A stretch of 64,000 bases of DNA from Blastococcus sp. Marseille-P5729 (GCF_900292035.1 NZ_OMPO01000001.1:186001-250000); one strand, 5' to 3'; shown: positions 20,254-34,055, counted from the first letter of the stretch. Notes: generated from the sequence alone by a model not told the origin. Program-made: numbers and translations.

Positions 20254-22376
20254 GACTCGTCGGCGGGCGCTTCCTCGAGGATCAGCACCGCGCGGGCCGG
20301 CACCGTGATGCTCGTGCCCGCCGGCAGGGTGTCCTCGCTCGGCTCGTGCTGGCCGGTGGCGGCGTCGACCACCAGGCGCCACTGCTGGCCGTAGTCGCTG
20401 TCCGGGATGGTGAACTCCAGGTCGCCCTCATGCGCGTTGAACAGCAGCAGGAACGACGAGTCGACGATCCGCTCACCGCGGTAGTTGGTGCCTTTGATGC
20501 CCTGCCCGTTCAGGAACACCATGATCGACTTGCCGAACCCGGCTCCCCAGTCCTTCTCGGTCATCTCCGCCCCGGACGGCGTGAGCCACGCGATGTCGCG
20601 CTCTACGTTGCCCTTGGCGCCGGGCTGCGGGTGCCCGTCGAAGAACCTGCGGCGGCGGAAGATCGGGTGCTCGGTACGCAGCCGGGTCACCGCTGCGGTG
20701 AACTCCAGCAGCTCCGCATCGACGTTCTCCCAGTCGATCCAGGTCAGCTCGTTGTCCTGGCAGTACGCGTTGTTGTTGCCATTCTGGGTACGGCCGAGCT
20801 CGTCGCCGTACAGGATCATCGGAACGCCCTGCGAGACCAGCAGCGTGGTGATGAAGCTGCGTGCCCGCCGGCGGCGCAGGTCGATGATCGCGGCGTCGTC
20901 CGTCGGCCCCTCGATGCCCGAGTTCCACGACCGGTTGTGGCTCTCGCCGTCCCGGTTGCCCTCGCCGTTCGCGTCGTTGTGCTTCTCGTTGTACGACACC
21001 AGGTCGCGCAGCGTGAACCCGTCGTGCGCGGTCACGAAGTTGATCGAGGCCGCCGGACGGCGACCGTTGTGCGCGTACAGGTCGGAGGAGCCCGTCAGGC
21101 GGGAGGCGAACTCGCCCAGGGTCGCCGGCTCGCCGCGCCAGAAATCCCGCACGGTGTCGCGGTACTTGCCGTTCCACTCGGTCCACAGCGGCGGGAAGTT
21201 GCCCACCTGGTAGCCGCCGGCGCCGATGTCCCACGGCTCGGCGATCAGCTTGACCTGGCTCACGACCGGGTCCTGCTGGACCAGGTCGAAGAAGGCCGAC
21301 AGCCGGTCCACGTCGTGCAGCTCGCGGGCCAGGGTGGAGGCGAGATCGAAGCGGAAGCCGTCGACGTGCATCTCGGTGACCCAGTACCGCAGCGAGTCCA
21401 TGATCAGCTGCAGGGCGTGCGGCATTCGCGCGTTGAAGGAGTTGCCGGTGCCGGTGTAGTCGACGTACTTGCTGGGGTCGGAGTCGCTGAGCCGGTAGTA
21501 CGCAGCGTTATCGATGCCCCGGAAGGACAAGGTCGGGCCGAGGTGGTTGCCCTCGGCGGTGTGGTTGTACACGACGTCGAGGATGACCTCGATGTCCGCG
21601 CGGTGCAGTGCCTTGACCATCGCCTTGAACTCCTGCACCTGCTGGCCGGCGTCCCCGCCGGAGGAGTACGCGTTGTGGGGGGCGAAGAACCCGATGGTGT
21701 TGTAGCCCCAGTAGTTGCGCAGCCCTTCGCGCAGCAGACGGTCGTCCTGCACGAACTGATGCACCGGCATGAGCTCGATCGCCGTGACCCCGAGGTTCTT
21801 CAGGTGCTCGATGATCACCGGGTGCGCGATCGCGGCATACGTGCCGCGCAGCTCCTCGGGGATGTCGGGGTGCGTTTCAGTGAGCCCCTTGACGTGCGCC
21901 TCGTAGATCACCGTGTTGTGGTACGGCGTCGCCGGCGGGTAGTCGTTGCCCCAGTCGAAGAAGGGGTTGATGACGACCGAGCGCATGGTGTACGGCGCCG
22001 AGTCGTTCTCGTCGGGGGTGTTCTCATCGCCCATCTCGTAGCCGAACACCGCCGGGTTCCACTCCACCTCGCCGGAGATCGCCTTGGCGTACGGGTCCAG
22101 CAGCAGCTTGGCCGGGTTACAGCGGGCTCCCATCGAGAAGTCGGTCGCACCGTGCACCCGATAGCCATACTTCTGACCGGGTTCGACGCCAGGCAGATAG
22201 CAGTGCCACACGAAGCCGTCGACCTCCGGCAGCGAGACGACGTCGGTCTGCTCGCCATCGTCGTTGAACAGCACGAGCTCGACCTCTGTGGCGACCTCGC
22301 TGAACAGCGCGAAGTTCGTGCCCGTTCCGTCGTAGGTCGAACCGAGGGGGTAGGCCTTTCCGGGCCAGATCTCCAT
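20250..22376 (-). CDS. glgX: Glycogen debranching enzyme (isoamylase-type, GH13)
   Basis: A 708-residue GlgX with an N-terminal CBM48-like domain and a GH13 barrel: region I DVVYNHTAEG, region II GFRFDLAS (nucleophile Asp), region III LIAEPWDIG (acid/base Glu) and region IV FVTAHDG. It hydrolyses alpha-1,6 branches of limit dextrins from glycogen. The ATG at 22376 has an AGAGGAA site. It is the first gene of the leftward glgX-malQ pair and is divergent from uvrB with a 98-bp gap. Confidence 0.95.
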   Translation of the reverse strand: MEIWPGKAYPLGSTYDGTGTNFALFSEVATEVELVLFNDDGEQTDVVSLPEVDGFVWHCYLPGVEPGQKYGYRVHGATDFSMGARCNPAKLLLDPYAKAISGEVEWNPAVFGYEMGDENTPDENDSAPYTMRSVVINPFFDWGNDYPPATPYHNTVIYEAHVKGLTETHPDIPEELRGTYAAIAHPVIIEHLKNLGVTAIELMPVHQFVQDDRLLREGLRNYWGYNTIGFFAPHNAYSSGGDAGQQVQEFKAMVKALHRADIEVILDVVYNHTAEGNHLGPTLSFRGIDNAAYYRLSDSDPSKYVDYTGTGNSFNARMPHALQLIMDSLRYWVTEMHVDGFRFDLASTLARELHDVDRLSAFFDLVQQDPVVSQVKLIAEPWDIGAGGYQVGNFPPLWTEWNGKYRDTVRDFWRGEPATLGEFASRLTGSSDLYAHNGRRPAASINFVTAHDGFTLRDLVSYNEKHNDANGEGNRDGESHNRSWNSGIEGPTDDAAIIDLRRRRARSFITTLLVSQGVPMILYGDELGRTQNGNNNAYCQDNELTWIDWENVDAELLEFTAAVTRLRTEHPIFRRRRFFDGHPQPGAKGNVERDIAWLTPSGAEMTEKDWGAGFGKSIMVFLNGQGIKGTNYRGERIVDSSFLLLFNAHEGDLEFTIPDSDYGQQWRLVVDAATGQHEPSEDTLPAGTSITVPARAVLILEEAPADES

Positions 22377-22440
22377 GTGTTCCTCTCCAACAGCCGGCAC
22401 CGCACCGGCACGGTGACCGATTCTCCCAGGTCTGCGAGAT

Positions 22441-22468
22441 CCCACCTGTCGGTGGGTAGTCGTACCCT
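22441..22468 (+). promoter_or_regulatory. uvrB promoter region: hairpin and leaderless -10
   Basis: CCCACC-TGTC-GGTGGG (22441-22456) is a perfect inverted repeat, followed by TACCCT (22463-22468), 6 nt before the uvrB GTG. Transcription is expected to begin at or next to the start codon. No LexA box was recognised. Confidence 0.4.
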
Positions 22469-22474
22469 AGGGCC

Positions 22475-24577
<2,103 letters not shown>

Positions 24578-24578
24578 G

Positions 24579-25046
24579 CTACATCATCCCGGCGGCGTGA
24601 GCGCCTACGGTGGACGCGAGCTCGCTGATCTGCTCCCGGACGCCGGCGTCCGGCTCGCCCTCGACGACGAGCGGGTCGGCCACCGGCGTCCACTCCATGC
24701 CGGTGGTAATGGCCTCGAGCGCGCGCAGCGCCCCGGAGGCGTCGCTGCCCGAATGCAGCACGGCCGCGAACGGCAGCCGCTTGGTCGCCTCGAGACAGGG
24801 GTAGTAGACCTGGTCGAAGTAGTGCTTCAGCGCACCCGAGAGGTAGCCGATGTTCACCGGTGACAGCAGGACGATGCCGTGGGCGGTGAGCGTGTCGTGG
24901 GCTCCGGCGGTCAGCGCGGGCAACGAGACCGCCTCCACCTCGGCGAGCTCCTCGATGCCGAGGCCCTGCAGCGCCGCCTCGTGCACGGCCGCGGTCGAGA
25001 TCGACACCGTGTGGTGGACGACGAGAACCTTCGTGGACTCTGCCAT
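24579..25046 (-). CDS. NAD(P)H-dependent oxidoreductase, flavodoxin/FMN-reductase fold
   Basis: A 155-residue protein with a flavodoxin-like layout: VLVVHHTVSISTAAV at the N terminus (FMN phosphate loop), ILLSPVNIGYLSGALKHYFDQ and FAAVLHSGSDASGA. This class binds FMN and reduces quinones or other acceptors; the substrate is unknown. AGGAG lies 8 nt before the ATG at 25046. It ends 1 bp from the uvrB stop (convergent). A longer frame upstream runs into the divergent amidase gene and was not used. Confidence 0.78.
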   Translation of the reverse strand: MAESTKVLVVHHTVSISTAAVHEAALQGLGIEELAEVEAVSLPALTAGAHDTLTAHGIVLLSPVNIGYLSGALKHYFDQVYYPCLEATKRLPFAAVLHSGSDASGALRALEAITTGMEWTPVADPLVVEGEPDAGVREQISELASTVGAHAAGMM

Positions 25047-25085
25047 TGCTGCTCCTTTCGGGTCCTGTAGCCACGATGCCACGGT

Positions 25086-25091
25086 TACGCT
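25086..25091 (+). promoter_or_regulatory. -10 element of a leaderless promoter for the amidase
   Basis: TACGCT 6 nt before the ATG at 25098, with no Shine-Dalgarno sequence in between. Confidence 0.4.
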
Positions 25092-25097
25092 GCAGGC

Positions 25098-26450
25098 ATG
25101 ATCGATGAGTCGCTTCGCGGGCCGTTCTACCGGCTGAGTCTGCCGCAGATCAGAGCGCTGGTCGCCGAGAACGGCGTCTGCGGCCTGGCCGAGCGCACCC
25201 TCGAGGCGATCGATCGGATCAACCCGCGGCTGAACGCATTCGTGCATCTCGACCGCGACCGTGTGCTGGCCGAGGCCCGTGCGCTGGACCAGCTGCCCGC
25301 GACTGAGCGAGGGCCGCTACACGGAATCCCGATCGGGGTCAAGGACCTGATCGACGTCGCCGGCTGGCCGATGACCGCCGGTTCGCGAGTGATGAGCGGA
25401 AACACCCCCGGCCGGGACGCCGCGGTGATCACCCGGCTACGCGCGGCGGGGGCCCTCGTCGTGGGCATGACGCTCACCCACGAGTTCGCCTACGGTACGA
25501 CCGGTGACGTCAGCAGCCACGGCGCAGCGCACAACCCGCACCGGCTGACGCACATGACCGGTGCGTCGTCCGCGGGCAGCGGAGCGGCCGCGGCCGCCGG
25601 GCTGGTCCCGCTCGCTCTCGGCAGCGACACCGGCGGCTCGATTCGAGTGCCTGCGGCACTGTGCGGGGTGTTCGGCGTCAAACCCGGCCACGGCGAGGTG
25701 TCGATCGACGGAGTGCAGGCGCTCGCGCCGAGCCTGGACCATGTCGGCGTCCTCGCGCACGACTCCGACCTCGCCTGGCTGGCGATGTCCGTGCTGAGCG
25801 GCCGTCGCGAGCCCGAGCCGGCTGCACCGCAGTGGTCCTGGCTGGACATCGATCGGGTTCCGCTGGTCGACCCGCGCATCGCAACCGCGGTGCGGGGGAT
25901 GTTCGACGAGGTCTCCGGACACAGCACCCTGGAGGTAGCGCTGGGCAACTGGCCCGAGATGCGCGGCGTGGCCGGCACGATCATGAGCCGCGAGGCATGG
26001 GACACCCACGCGCACCAGCTTGACGTACGCAAGGCGGACTACGCAGAGTCCACCTGGGAGCGGATCGACTCCGGCCGGCACATCGGCGACGAGCAGTACG
26101 CCGATGCACGGCGCACCCAACGGCTGTGGCGAGACACCATGGCCGCGTTCCTGGACCACGACCAGGTGCTGGTCTGCCCGACGGCGGGCATCCTCGCGCC
26201 CGAGATCGGCGTCCGCGAGATGACCGTCGGCGCAGAGGACGGGATCAGCACCCGCATCCTCACCAACCTGACCGTCCGCTGGAACCTCGTGGGATTCCCC
26301 GCGGTGTCGGTACCGGCCGGCGAGATCGACGGCCTGCCCTTCGGGATGCAGATCATCGCCAAGCCCGGCTCTGAGAGCGCCTTGCGCGGCGCGGTCGACG
26401 AGGTCACACGTCACGTGCGGGGCGCGTCGGGGGCCGGTGGGGCATACTAG
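25098..26450 (+). CDS. Amidase signature family enzyme
   Basis: A 450-residue Ser-cisSer-Lys hydrolase: Lys82 (GVKDLIDVAG), cis-Ser157 in the signature loop GASSAGSGAAAAAG and nucleophile Ser181 in GSDTGGSIRVPAA. The loop normally reads GGSSGG; here two glycines are alanine. Such enzymes hydrolyse amides to acids and ammonia. No gatB or gatC lies nearby and the C terminus differs from GatA, so tRNA amidation is unlikely. An aldoxime dehydratase 13 kb away could in principle feed amide metabolism, but no nitrile hydratase is seen. Confidence 0.88.
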   Translation: MIDESLRGPFYRLSLPQIRALVAENGVCGLAERTLEAIDRINPRLNAFVHLDRDRVLAEARALDQLPATERGPLHGIPIGVKDLIDVAGWPMTAGSRVMSGNTPGRDAAVITRLRAAGALVVGMTLTHEFAYGTTGDVSSHGAAHNPHRLTHMTGASSAGSGAAAAAGLVPLALGSDTGGSIRVPAALCGVFGVKPGHGEVSIDGVQALAPSLDHVGVLAHDSDLAWLAMSVLSGRREPEPAAPQWSWLDIDRVPLVDPRIATAVRGMFDEVSGHSTLEVALGNWPEMRGVAGTIMSREAWDTHAHQLDVRKADYAESTWERIDSGRHIGDEQYADARRTQRLWRDTMAAFLDHDQVLVCPTAGILAPEIGVREMTVGAEDGISTRILTNLTVRWNLVGFPAVSVPAGEIDGLPFGMQIIAKPGSESALRGAVDEVTRHVRGASGAGGAY

Positions 26451-26459
26451 GTGAGTTGG

Positions 26460-26584
26460 TAGGAGGGGAGTACTCCCTAGCATCGCGCTCGTCATCACGG
26501 CCGCTGGAGCGGCCCGGGCCGGTGGTCGCTGACTGGCGGCGGAAGAGACCTCCGGATCAAACGGCCCGCCACGTCGTGGTGGCG
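26460..26584 (+). promoter_or_regulatory. yybP-ykoY (manganese) riboswitch upstream of terC
   Basis: The conserved 5' element GGGGAGTA (26465-26472) and 3' element AGAGACCTCC (26544-26553) flank a GC-rich three-way-junction core containing CGTCATCACGG and CCCGGGCC. P1 forms from GGAGG (26462-26466) and CCTCC (26549-26553). This is the standard yybP-ykoY signature, often found before terC in actinomycetes and known to sense Mn2+. A second hairpin (26567-26572 with 26579-26584) follows and may be the expression platform near the ribosome-binding site. Confidence 0.85.
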
Positions 26585-26608
26585 CAATGAACCGGAAGGC
26601 AGCCTTTC

Positions 26609-27673
26609 TTGCTGACGCACGCCACCGCGGTGCTCGCGGAGACCAACCCAGACACCGGCCAGCCCTTCTTCCCCGGCTGGGTATGGGCAGTCACGATCGT
26701 CGGCGTGCTGACGCTGATCGCGATCGACTTGTTCGTCGTCGACAGCAAGCCGCACGAGGTCGGCACCAAGGAAGCGGCGCGCTGGGTGTCCTTCTACGTG
26801 GCGCTCGCGGTGCTGTTCGGGCTCGGGATGTGGGTGCTGGTGGACGGTGCCCATTCCCTGGAGTTCTTCTCCGGGTACATCCTCGAGTACTCGTTGAGCG
26901 TCGACAACCTGTTCGTGTTCGTGCTCATCATGAGCTCCTTCACCGTCCCGAAGATCCACCAGCACCGGGTGCTGCTGATCGGCATCCTCATCGCGCTGAT
27001 CCTGCGGACCATCTTCATCGTCCTGGGCGCGGCCGTCATCTCCCGCTTTCAGGCCGTCTTCTTCCTGTTCGGTGCCTTCCTGCTGTTCACGGCATGGAAG
27101 CTGGCAACCGAGTCCGATGACGATGAGGAGGAGTACGAGGAGAGCAAGCTGATCCGGCTGGTTCGCAAGATCTACCCGGTCACCGATGACTATCACGGGA
27201 CGAAGACCACCGTGAAGATCGACGGCAAGCGCTGGCTCACCCCGATGTTCATCGTGATGCTCGCGATCGGCTCGACAGACCTGCTGTTCGCGCTGGACTC
27301 GATCCCGGCCATCTTCGGCGTGACAAAGGAGCCATACATCGTCTTCACCGCGAACGCCTTCGCGCTGATGGGCCTGCGACAGCTCTACTTCCTGATCGGT
27401 GGCCTGCTCGACAAGCTCGTCTACCTGTCGAAGGGCCTGTCGATCATCCTGGGATTCATCGGCCTGAAGCTCATCTACGAGGCGAGCGCCGCGGTCGGCT
27501 GGCTCCCGCACATCGACACCAAGCTGCTCACGATCATCTCGCTGGGCTTCATCGTCCTCGTCCTGATCGTCACGACTGTGCTCAGCCTGCGCAAGAGCCG
27601 AGCCGACCAGCAGACCAGCATCGTCGACGAGGCGCGCTACATGGCGAGGCACGACCCTCCGGGCGATGCCTAG
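26609..27673 (+). CDS. TerC family integral membrane protein
   Basis: A 354-residue protein with about eight or nine transmembrane helices and the TerC hallmarks EYSLSVDNLFVFVLIM and FALDSIPAIFGVT, each with membrane-embedded acidic residues. A charged acidic loop (ESDDDEEEYEES) lies mid-protein. TerC proteins are linked to metal export, notably manganese, and the yybP-ykoY riboswitch in the leader supports this. The TTG start has GGAAGG 9 nt upstream; no nearby ATG in frame gives a complete N terminus. Confidence 0.9.
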   Translation: MLTHATAVLAETNPDTGQPFFPGWVWAVTIVGVLTLIAIDLFVVDSKPHEVGTKEAARWVSFYVALAVLFGLGMWVLVDGAHSLEFFSGYILEYSLSVDNLFVFVLIMSSFTVPKIHQHRVLLIGILIALILRTIFIVLGAAVISRFQAVFFLFGAFLLFTAWKLATESDDDEEEYEESKLIRLVRKIYPVTDDYHGTKTTVKIDGKRWLTPMFIVMLAIGSTDLLFALDSIPAIFGVTKEPYIVFTANAFALMGLRQLYFLIGGLLDKLVYLSKGLSIILGFIGLKLIYEASAAVGWLPHIDTKLLTIISLGFIVLVLIVTTVLSLRKSRADQQTSIVDEARYMARHDPPGDA

Positions 27674-27789
27674 TCCCGATCGGGCAGCTCAGCGGTACTG
27701 CCGCCGAGGCAAACCCGCCGAGTCTCGGTAGGCTCGGCCGCGTAGAGCCACCCATCGGTGCCGGATTGCACCGCGAGAGCAGGGAGACG

Positions 27790-28386
27790 ATGGACCAGCG
27801 CGACCTTCGCACCTCGGACGCCGAACGCATGTCGGCAGCAGAGAAGCTGCAGACCGCGATGTCGGAGGGCTTCCTGACTCTCGACGAGTTCGACGAGCGC
27901 ACCTCACAGATGCTGTCGTCGCGCACCCGTGGCGAGCTCGCTGACCTCACCACGGATCTGCCGCCCAGGCTGCGCTTCGACCCCAACTACGACGTCGCGG
28001 CTACCGCGCCCACGAGTGCAGCCAGCGAGCCGGTGGTGCTCGAACACTCGCTCGACACCGTCAAGCACGGCGAGGGATGGAGCCCACCGCCCCACATGAT
28101 CGTCAAGGCATGGGGCGGGACGGCGATTCTGGACTTCGCGGCGGCCGACCTGACACTCCGGCAGTATCGGGTCACGGTCGACCTGAAGGGTAGCTCGGCC
28201 CGCTTCTACCTACCCGATGGCTGCGGCCTGCAGCTCTCAGGCAGTCTCTCCGGGAACTCCGGGCTGAAGGACAAGCGACGTGTCATGGCGCACGATCCCA
28301 GCCAGCCGATGTTCCTCATCGACGGGACGATGACGTGGACGACGTTGAAGTTGATGGGGCCGCGGCGCGGCTGGTGGGACGCATAG
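27790..28386 (+). CDS. DUF1707 domain protein
   Basis: A 198-residue protein with an N-terminal DUF1707 (SHOCT-like) module: LRTSDAERMSAAEKLQTA followed by GFLTLDEFDERTSQ, common in actinobacteria and thought to mediate interactions. The C-terminal half is an uncharacterised beta-rich domain with a DLKGSSARFYLPDG-like stretch. There is no membrane helix. AGGGAGA lies 3 nt before the ATG at 27790. Confidence 0.8.
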   Translation: MDQRDLRTSDAERMSAAEKLQTAMSEGFLTLDEFDERTSQMLSSRTRGELADLTTDLPPRLRFDPNYDVAATAPTSAASEPVVLEHSLDTVKHGEGWSPPPHMIVKAWGGTAILDFAAADLTLRQYRVTVDLKGSSARFYLPDGCGLQLSGSLSGNSGLKDKRRVMAHDPSQPMFLIDGTMTWTTLKLMGPRRGWWDA

Positions 28387-28415
28387 GTCCCGCGCGCGAC
28401 GCCGGGCCGCTTTCG

Positions 28416-29843
28416 TTACAGCATCTCGCTGCTCTGGCGCAGCTGGTCGATCTCCTCGACGAAGGACTTGGCCCACGCGGCGACGTCGTGCCCCTTGACC
28501 TGACGCTGCATCGCGCGCATCCGCTTGCGCCGTTCACCGACGTCCGCGTTGATTGCCTCCAGATACGCGCTCTTCAGACCCTCGATGTCATAGGGGTTGA
28601 CCAGGTAGGCCTGCTTCAGCTCGCGCGCGGCGCCGGCGAACTCGGAGAGGACCAGCGCCCCGGTGCCGTCGAGCCGACACGCGACGTACTCCTTGGCGAC
28701 CAGGTTCATGCCGTCTCGGAACGGCGTGACGACCATGATGTCAGCGGCCAGGTAGAGGGCGACCAGCTCCTCCCGGGGCATCGACCGGTGGATGTAGGTG
28801 ACGGCCGGATTGCCGACCGCGCCGTACGCGCCGTTGATCCGGCCGACGGTGCGCTCGACGTTCTCCCGCAGCAAGCGATACTGCTCGACCCGCTCACGGC
28901 TAGGCGTCGCCACCTGCACCATGACGGTCTCCGCGGGGTCCACCTTGCTCTCCTCGAGAAGCTCCTCGAAGACCTCCAGGCGGATCCCGATGCCTTTCGT
29001 GTAGTCGAGCCGGTCCACGCCGAGGAGCACGGTGGCGGGGTCGCCGAGGTCGGTGCGTAGCTGCGCGGCCCGCGCCTGCACGGCCGGATCCGCGGCGAGG
29101 TCGGCGAAGCTGGCGACGTCGATAGAGATCGGGAAGGCCCGGGCCCGCACCGACCGGCCGTCGACCTGGACGGTCGAGCCGGATGGCTTGAGCCCCAAGC
29201 GATCGCGGGTGAGCCGTAGGAAGTTGGCGGCTGCGCCCGGAGTCTGGAAGCCGACCAGGTCGGCGCCGAGCAGGCCCTCGATGATCTGTCGGCGCCAGGG
29301 CAGCTGGCTGAACAGCTCGGTGGGTGGGAAGGGGATGTGGAGGAAGAACCCGATCCGGAGGTCGGGGCGCTTCTCGCGCAGCAGGGCCGGAACCAGCTGC
29401 AGCTGATAGTCGTGGACCCAGACGAAAGCGCCGTCGTCCGCGACCTCGGCAGCGGCGTCGGCGAATCGCCGATTCACTGCTACATAGGCATTCCACCACG
29501 CTCGGTGGTACTCGGCAGGGACGACGCCGTCGTGATAGAGCGGCCACAGCGAGGTGTTCGAGAAGCCTTCGTAGTACTTCTCGACCTCGTCGGCGGTCAG
29601 CGGGACCGGGTAGAGGATGAGGCCGTCGTTGCGGAACGGCTCGACGTTCTCCTCGATTGAGTCGGATGCGTCGCCCGCCCAGCCGATCCAGGCGCCATTG
29701 CCCTCCCGCTGCCGCATGAGCGGCTCGACCGCGGTGACCAGCCCGCCTGGGGAGCGGCGCCACGATTCCTGGCCATCCTCGTCCCGCACCCGGTCGACCG
29801 GCAGGCGGTTGGCGACGACGACGAAATCACTCTTGGCAGCCAC
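28416..29843 (-). CDS. otsA: Alpha,alpha-trehalose-phosphate synthase (GT20)
   Basis: A 475-residue retaining glycosyltransferase making trehalose 6-phosphate from a glucose nucleotide and glucose 6-phosphate. Motifs: [37 protein letters not shown] and [15 protein letters not shown] (nucleotide-sugar site). The length is normal. The GTG start at 29843 has TAAGGT ending 6 nt upstream and no clear ribosome-binding site, so the transcript is probably leaderless. The otsB phosphatase gene is not in the window. Confidence 0.96.
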   Translation of the reverse strand: MAAKSDFVVVANRLPVDRVRDEDGQESWRRSPGGLVTAVEPLMRQREGNGAWIGWAGDASDSIEENVEPFRNDGLILYPVPLTADEVEKYYEGFSNTSLWPLYHDGVVPAEYHRAWWNAYVAVNRRFADAAAEVADDGAFVWVHDYQLQLVPALLREKRPDLRIGFFLHIPFPPTELFSQLPWRRQIIEGLLGADLVGFQTPGAAANFLRLTRDRLGLKPSGSTVQVDGRSVRARAFPISIDVASFADLAADPAVQARAAQLRTDLGDPATVLLGVDRLDYTKGIGIRLEVFEELLEESKVDPAETVMVQVATPSRERVEQYRLLRENVERTVGRINGAYGAVGNPAVTYIHRSMPREELVALYLAADIMVVTPFRDGMNLVAKEYVACRLDGTGALVLSEFAGAARELKQAYLVNPYDIEGLKSAYLEAINADVGERRKRMRAMQRQVKGHDVAAWAKSFVEEIDQLRQSSEML

Positions 29844-29849
29844 GCCTCG

Positions 29850-29855
29850 ACCTTA
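29850..29855 (-). promoter_or_regulatory. -10 element of a leaderless promoter for otsA
   Basis: TAAGGT on the minus strand with 6 nt to the GTG at 29843, matching TANNNT at leaderless spacing. Confidence 0.4.
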
Positions 29856-29979
29856 CCCGCGGCCGGACGACGGTAAGCGAGTTCCAGGTTCCCGCACGTA
29901 GGCCCAAAACCTCAGAATGCGCCTCGAACGGCCAAAGAACAAGACTGGATTCTGCGCCCTTTCGGCGTAGAGTCGGAGA

Positions 29980-30115
29980 TGTGAGGAAGCGGCCGGTCAG
30001 CGGCCAAGCCCTTACAGGCACGAAGCCCTCGGTGGTTGTCCGTAGGCGGGTTAGGACCTCGTGAGCGTCCCCGCATCGGTCGAAGGACCACGACCCACCC
30101 CGGGCTTCGTGCCTT
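29980..30115 (+). ncRNA. Candidate structured RNA (unknown family) in the otsA-hydrolase gap
   Basis: The 314-bp gap at 29,844-30,157 holds a foldable element. Arms 30016-30028 and 30102-30114 are a perfect 13-bp inverted repeat. After a 2x2 loop the helix continues (30031-30039 with 30090-30099, one bulge and one G-U pair). Inside are two smaller hairpins: 30046-30057 with 30067-30074, and GGTC-GAAG-GACC at 30078-30089. This makes a three-way junction. A GGCCG/CGGCC hairpin (29991-30005) precedes it. A plus-strand promoter is possible (TGGATT 29946, TAGAGT 29968). The G-U pair favours the plus strand. It matches no RNA family I recognise and could also be a small mobile repeat. Confidence 0.35.
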
Positions 30116-30157
30116 CTTGTCTGCCTCACACGTCCCGCGGGCAGAACGAGACTGCGG

Positions 30158-30817
30158 CTACCAGCCGCGCTCGCGCCACTCCGGCAGGTTCGGACGCTCG
30201 GCACCGATGGTCGTGTCGTCGCCGTGGCCCGGGTAGACGTGCGTGTCGTCGGGCAGGCTGAACAGCCGCTGCTCGACGTCGTCGAGCAGCTTCTCGAAGT
30301 CGCCCTCCTGCCACGTCTTTCCCACGCCCCCTGGGAAGAGCGAGTCGCCGGTAAACAGGTGCCCCTCACCCTCCGGATCGCGCCAGTACAGCGCCACCGA
30401 ACCGGGGGTGTGGCCGCGCAGATGGATGACCTCGAGCTCGATGTCGCCGCACGTGATCTTGTCTCCGTGGTTGATCGGGTCGGTCGGGATCGGCAGCCCG
30501 GGGGCGTCCTCCGGATGCGCGAGGGCGACCGCGCCGACGACGCCCATGACCATCTCCAGGCCCTGCCAGTGGTCCTTGTGCTGGTGGGTGGTCACGACGG
30601 TCTCGAGGATGCCGTCCCCCAGCCGGTCACGGACCAGGTCGACCAGCCGCTCGGGCTCGTCGGCCGCGTCGATGAGCAGCCCATTGCCGGTGCTCTTGCA
30701 GCGCAGGATGTAGCAGTTGTTGTCCATCGGGCCGACGCTGGCCTTGGTGATCTCCAGAGCGCTGGTCTGGATCGGCTCCGAGGTGGTTCCGGGATCGACA
30801 TGTCCGGCGTACGACAC
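30158..30817 (-). CDS. Metallo-beta-lactamase-fold hydrolase (glyoxalase II-like)
   Basis: A 219-residue MBL-fold protein with the metal motif THQHKDHW (His78, His80, Asp82, His83), a third-site His in LRGHTPGSV, Asp in LFTGDSLF and the C-terminal VYPGHGDD. It resembles small glyoxalase II / thioester hydrolases; the true substrate is unknown. The GTG at 30817 was chosen because GGAGG stands 5 nt upstream; a TTG 12 nt earlier would include that site in the coding region. It is divergent from uvrA. Confidence 0.88.
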   Translation of the reverse strand: MSYAGHVDPGTTSEPIQTSALEITKASVGPMDNNCYILRCKSTGNGLLIDAADEPERLVDLVRDRLGDGILETVVTTHQHKDHWQGLEMVMGVVGAVALAHPEDAPGLPIPTDPINHGDKITCGDIELEVIHLRGHTPGSVALYWRDPEGEGHLFTGDSLFPGGVGKTWQEGDFEKLLDDVEQRLFSLPDDTHVYPGHGDDTTIGAERPNLPEWRERGW

Positions 30818-30897
30818 TGTGGCCTCCAAGCGGGGGAGCGGGTGTGCCCTTCACCATATGCGCCGTCGCAGCCCGGTAACTTGTCAGCCCGGCTCAC

Positions 30898-30903
30898 TAC
30901 GCT
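30898..30903 (+). promoter_or_regulatory. -10 element of a leaderless promoter for uvrA
   Basis: TACGCT, 7 nt before the ATG at 30911, with no ribosome-binding site between. No LexA-type box was recognised in the 93-bp gap. Confidence 0.4.
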
Positions 30904-30910
30904 GGTCGGC

Positions 30911-33907
<2,997 letters not shown>

Positions 33908-33930
33908 GCGGACGCGGCCGGGCGGGCTTG

Positions 33931-33988
33931 CCGGCTGCGAGAGGGGTCCCCGGCTGCGGGAGGGGATTTTTCCCCGCTTGCGGAGGGG
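33931..33988. repeat. Three short GC-rich repeats after uvrA
   Basis: Near-identical copies CGGCTGCGAGAGGGG, CGGCTGCGGGAGGGG and CGCTTGCGGAGGGG follow one another at 19- and 23-24-bp steps. Copies two and three sit in CCCC...GGGG stem-loops, and GGGGATTTTTCCCC (33962-33975) forms a third. The block probably terminates uvrA transcription and has G-quadruplex potential. Confidence 0.5.
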
Positions 33989-34049
33989 AAGCCCTCTTGC
34001 ACACCTGAAGCCCGCCGTCTCACCCGGCGGCGATGTCGGCCGGGCGCAC

Positions 34050-34055
34050 TACAGT
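34050..34055 (+). promoter_or_regulatory. Possible -10 element for uvrC
   Basis: TACAGT fits TANNNT and lies 38 nt before the uvrC GTG, leaving room for a short leader with the GAGGAGG ribosome-binding site. No convincing -35 is seen. Confidence 0.3.

Noticed and set aside
30016-30114. Reading the 99-nt inverted-repeat element as a tRNA, SRP RNA or simple terminator
   Set aside because: It lacks the tRNA T-arm and anticodon layout and the SRP GGAAG loop with conserved GCAGC, and the 73-nt span between outer arms is too long for an intrinsic terminator.
30224-30910. Upstream extension of the uvrA frame
   Set aside because: It overlaps the divergent MBL hydrolase, and UvrA homologues start at the MDRLVIRGA position.
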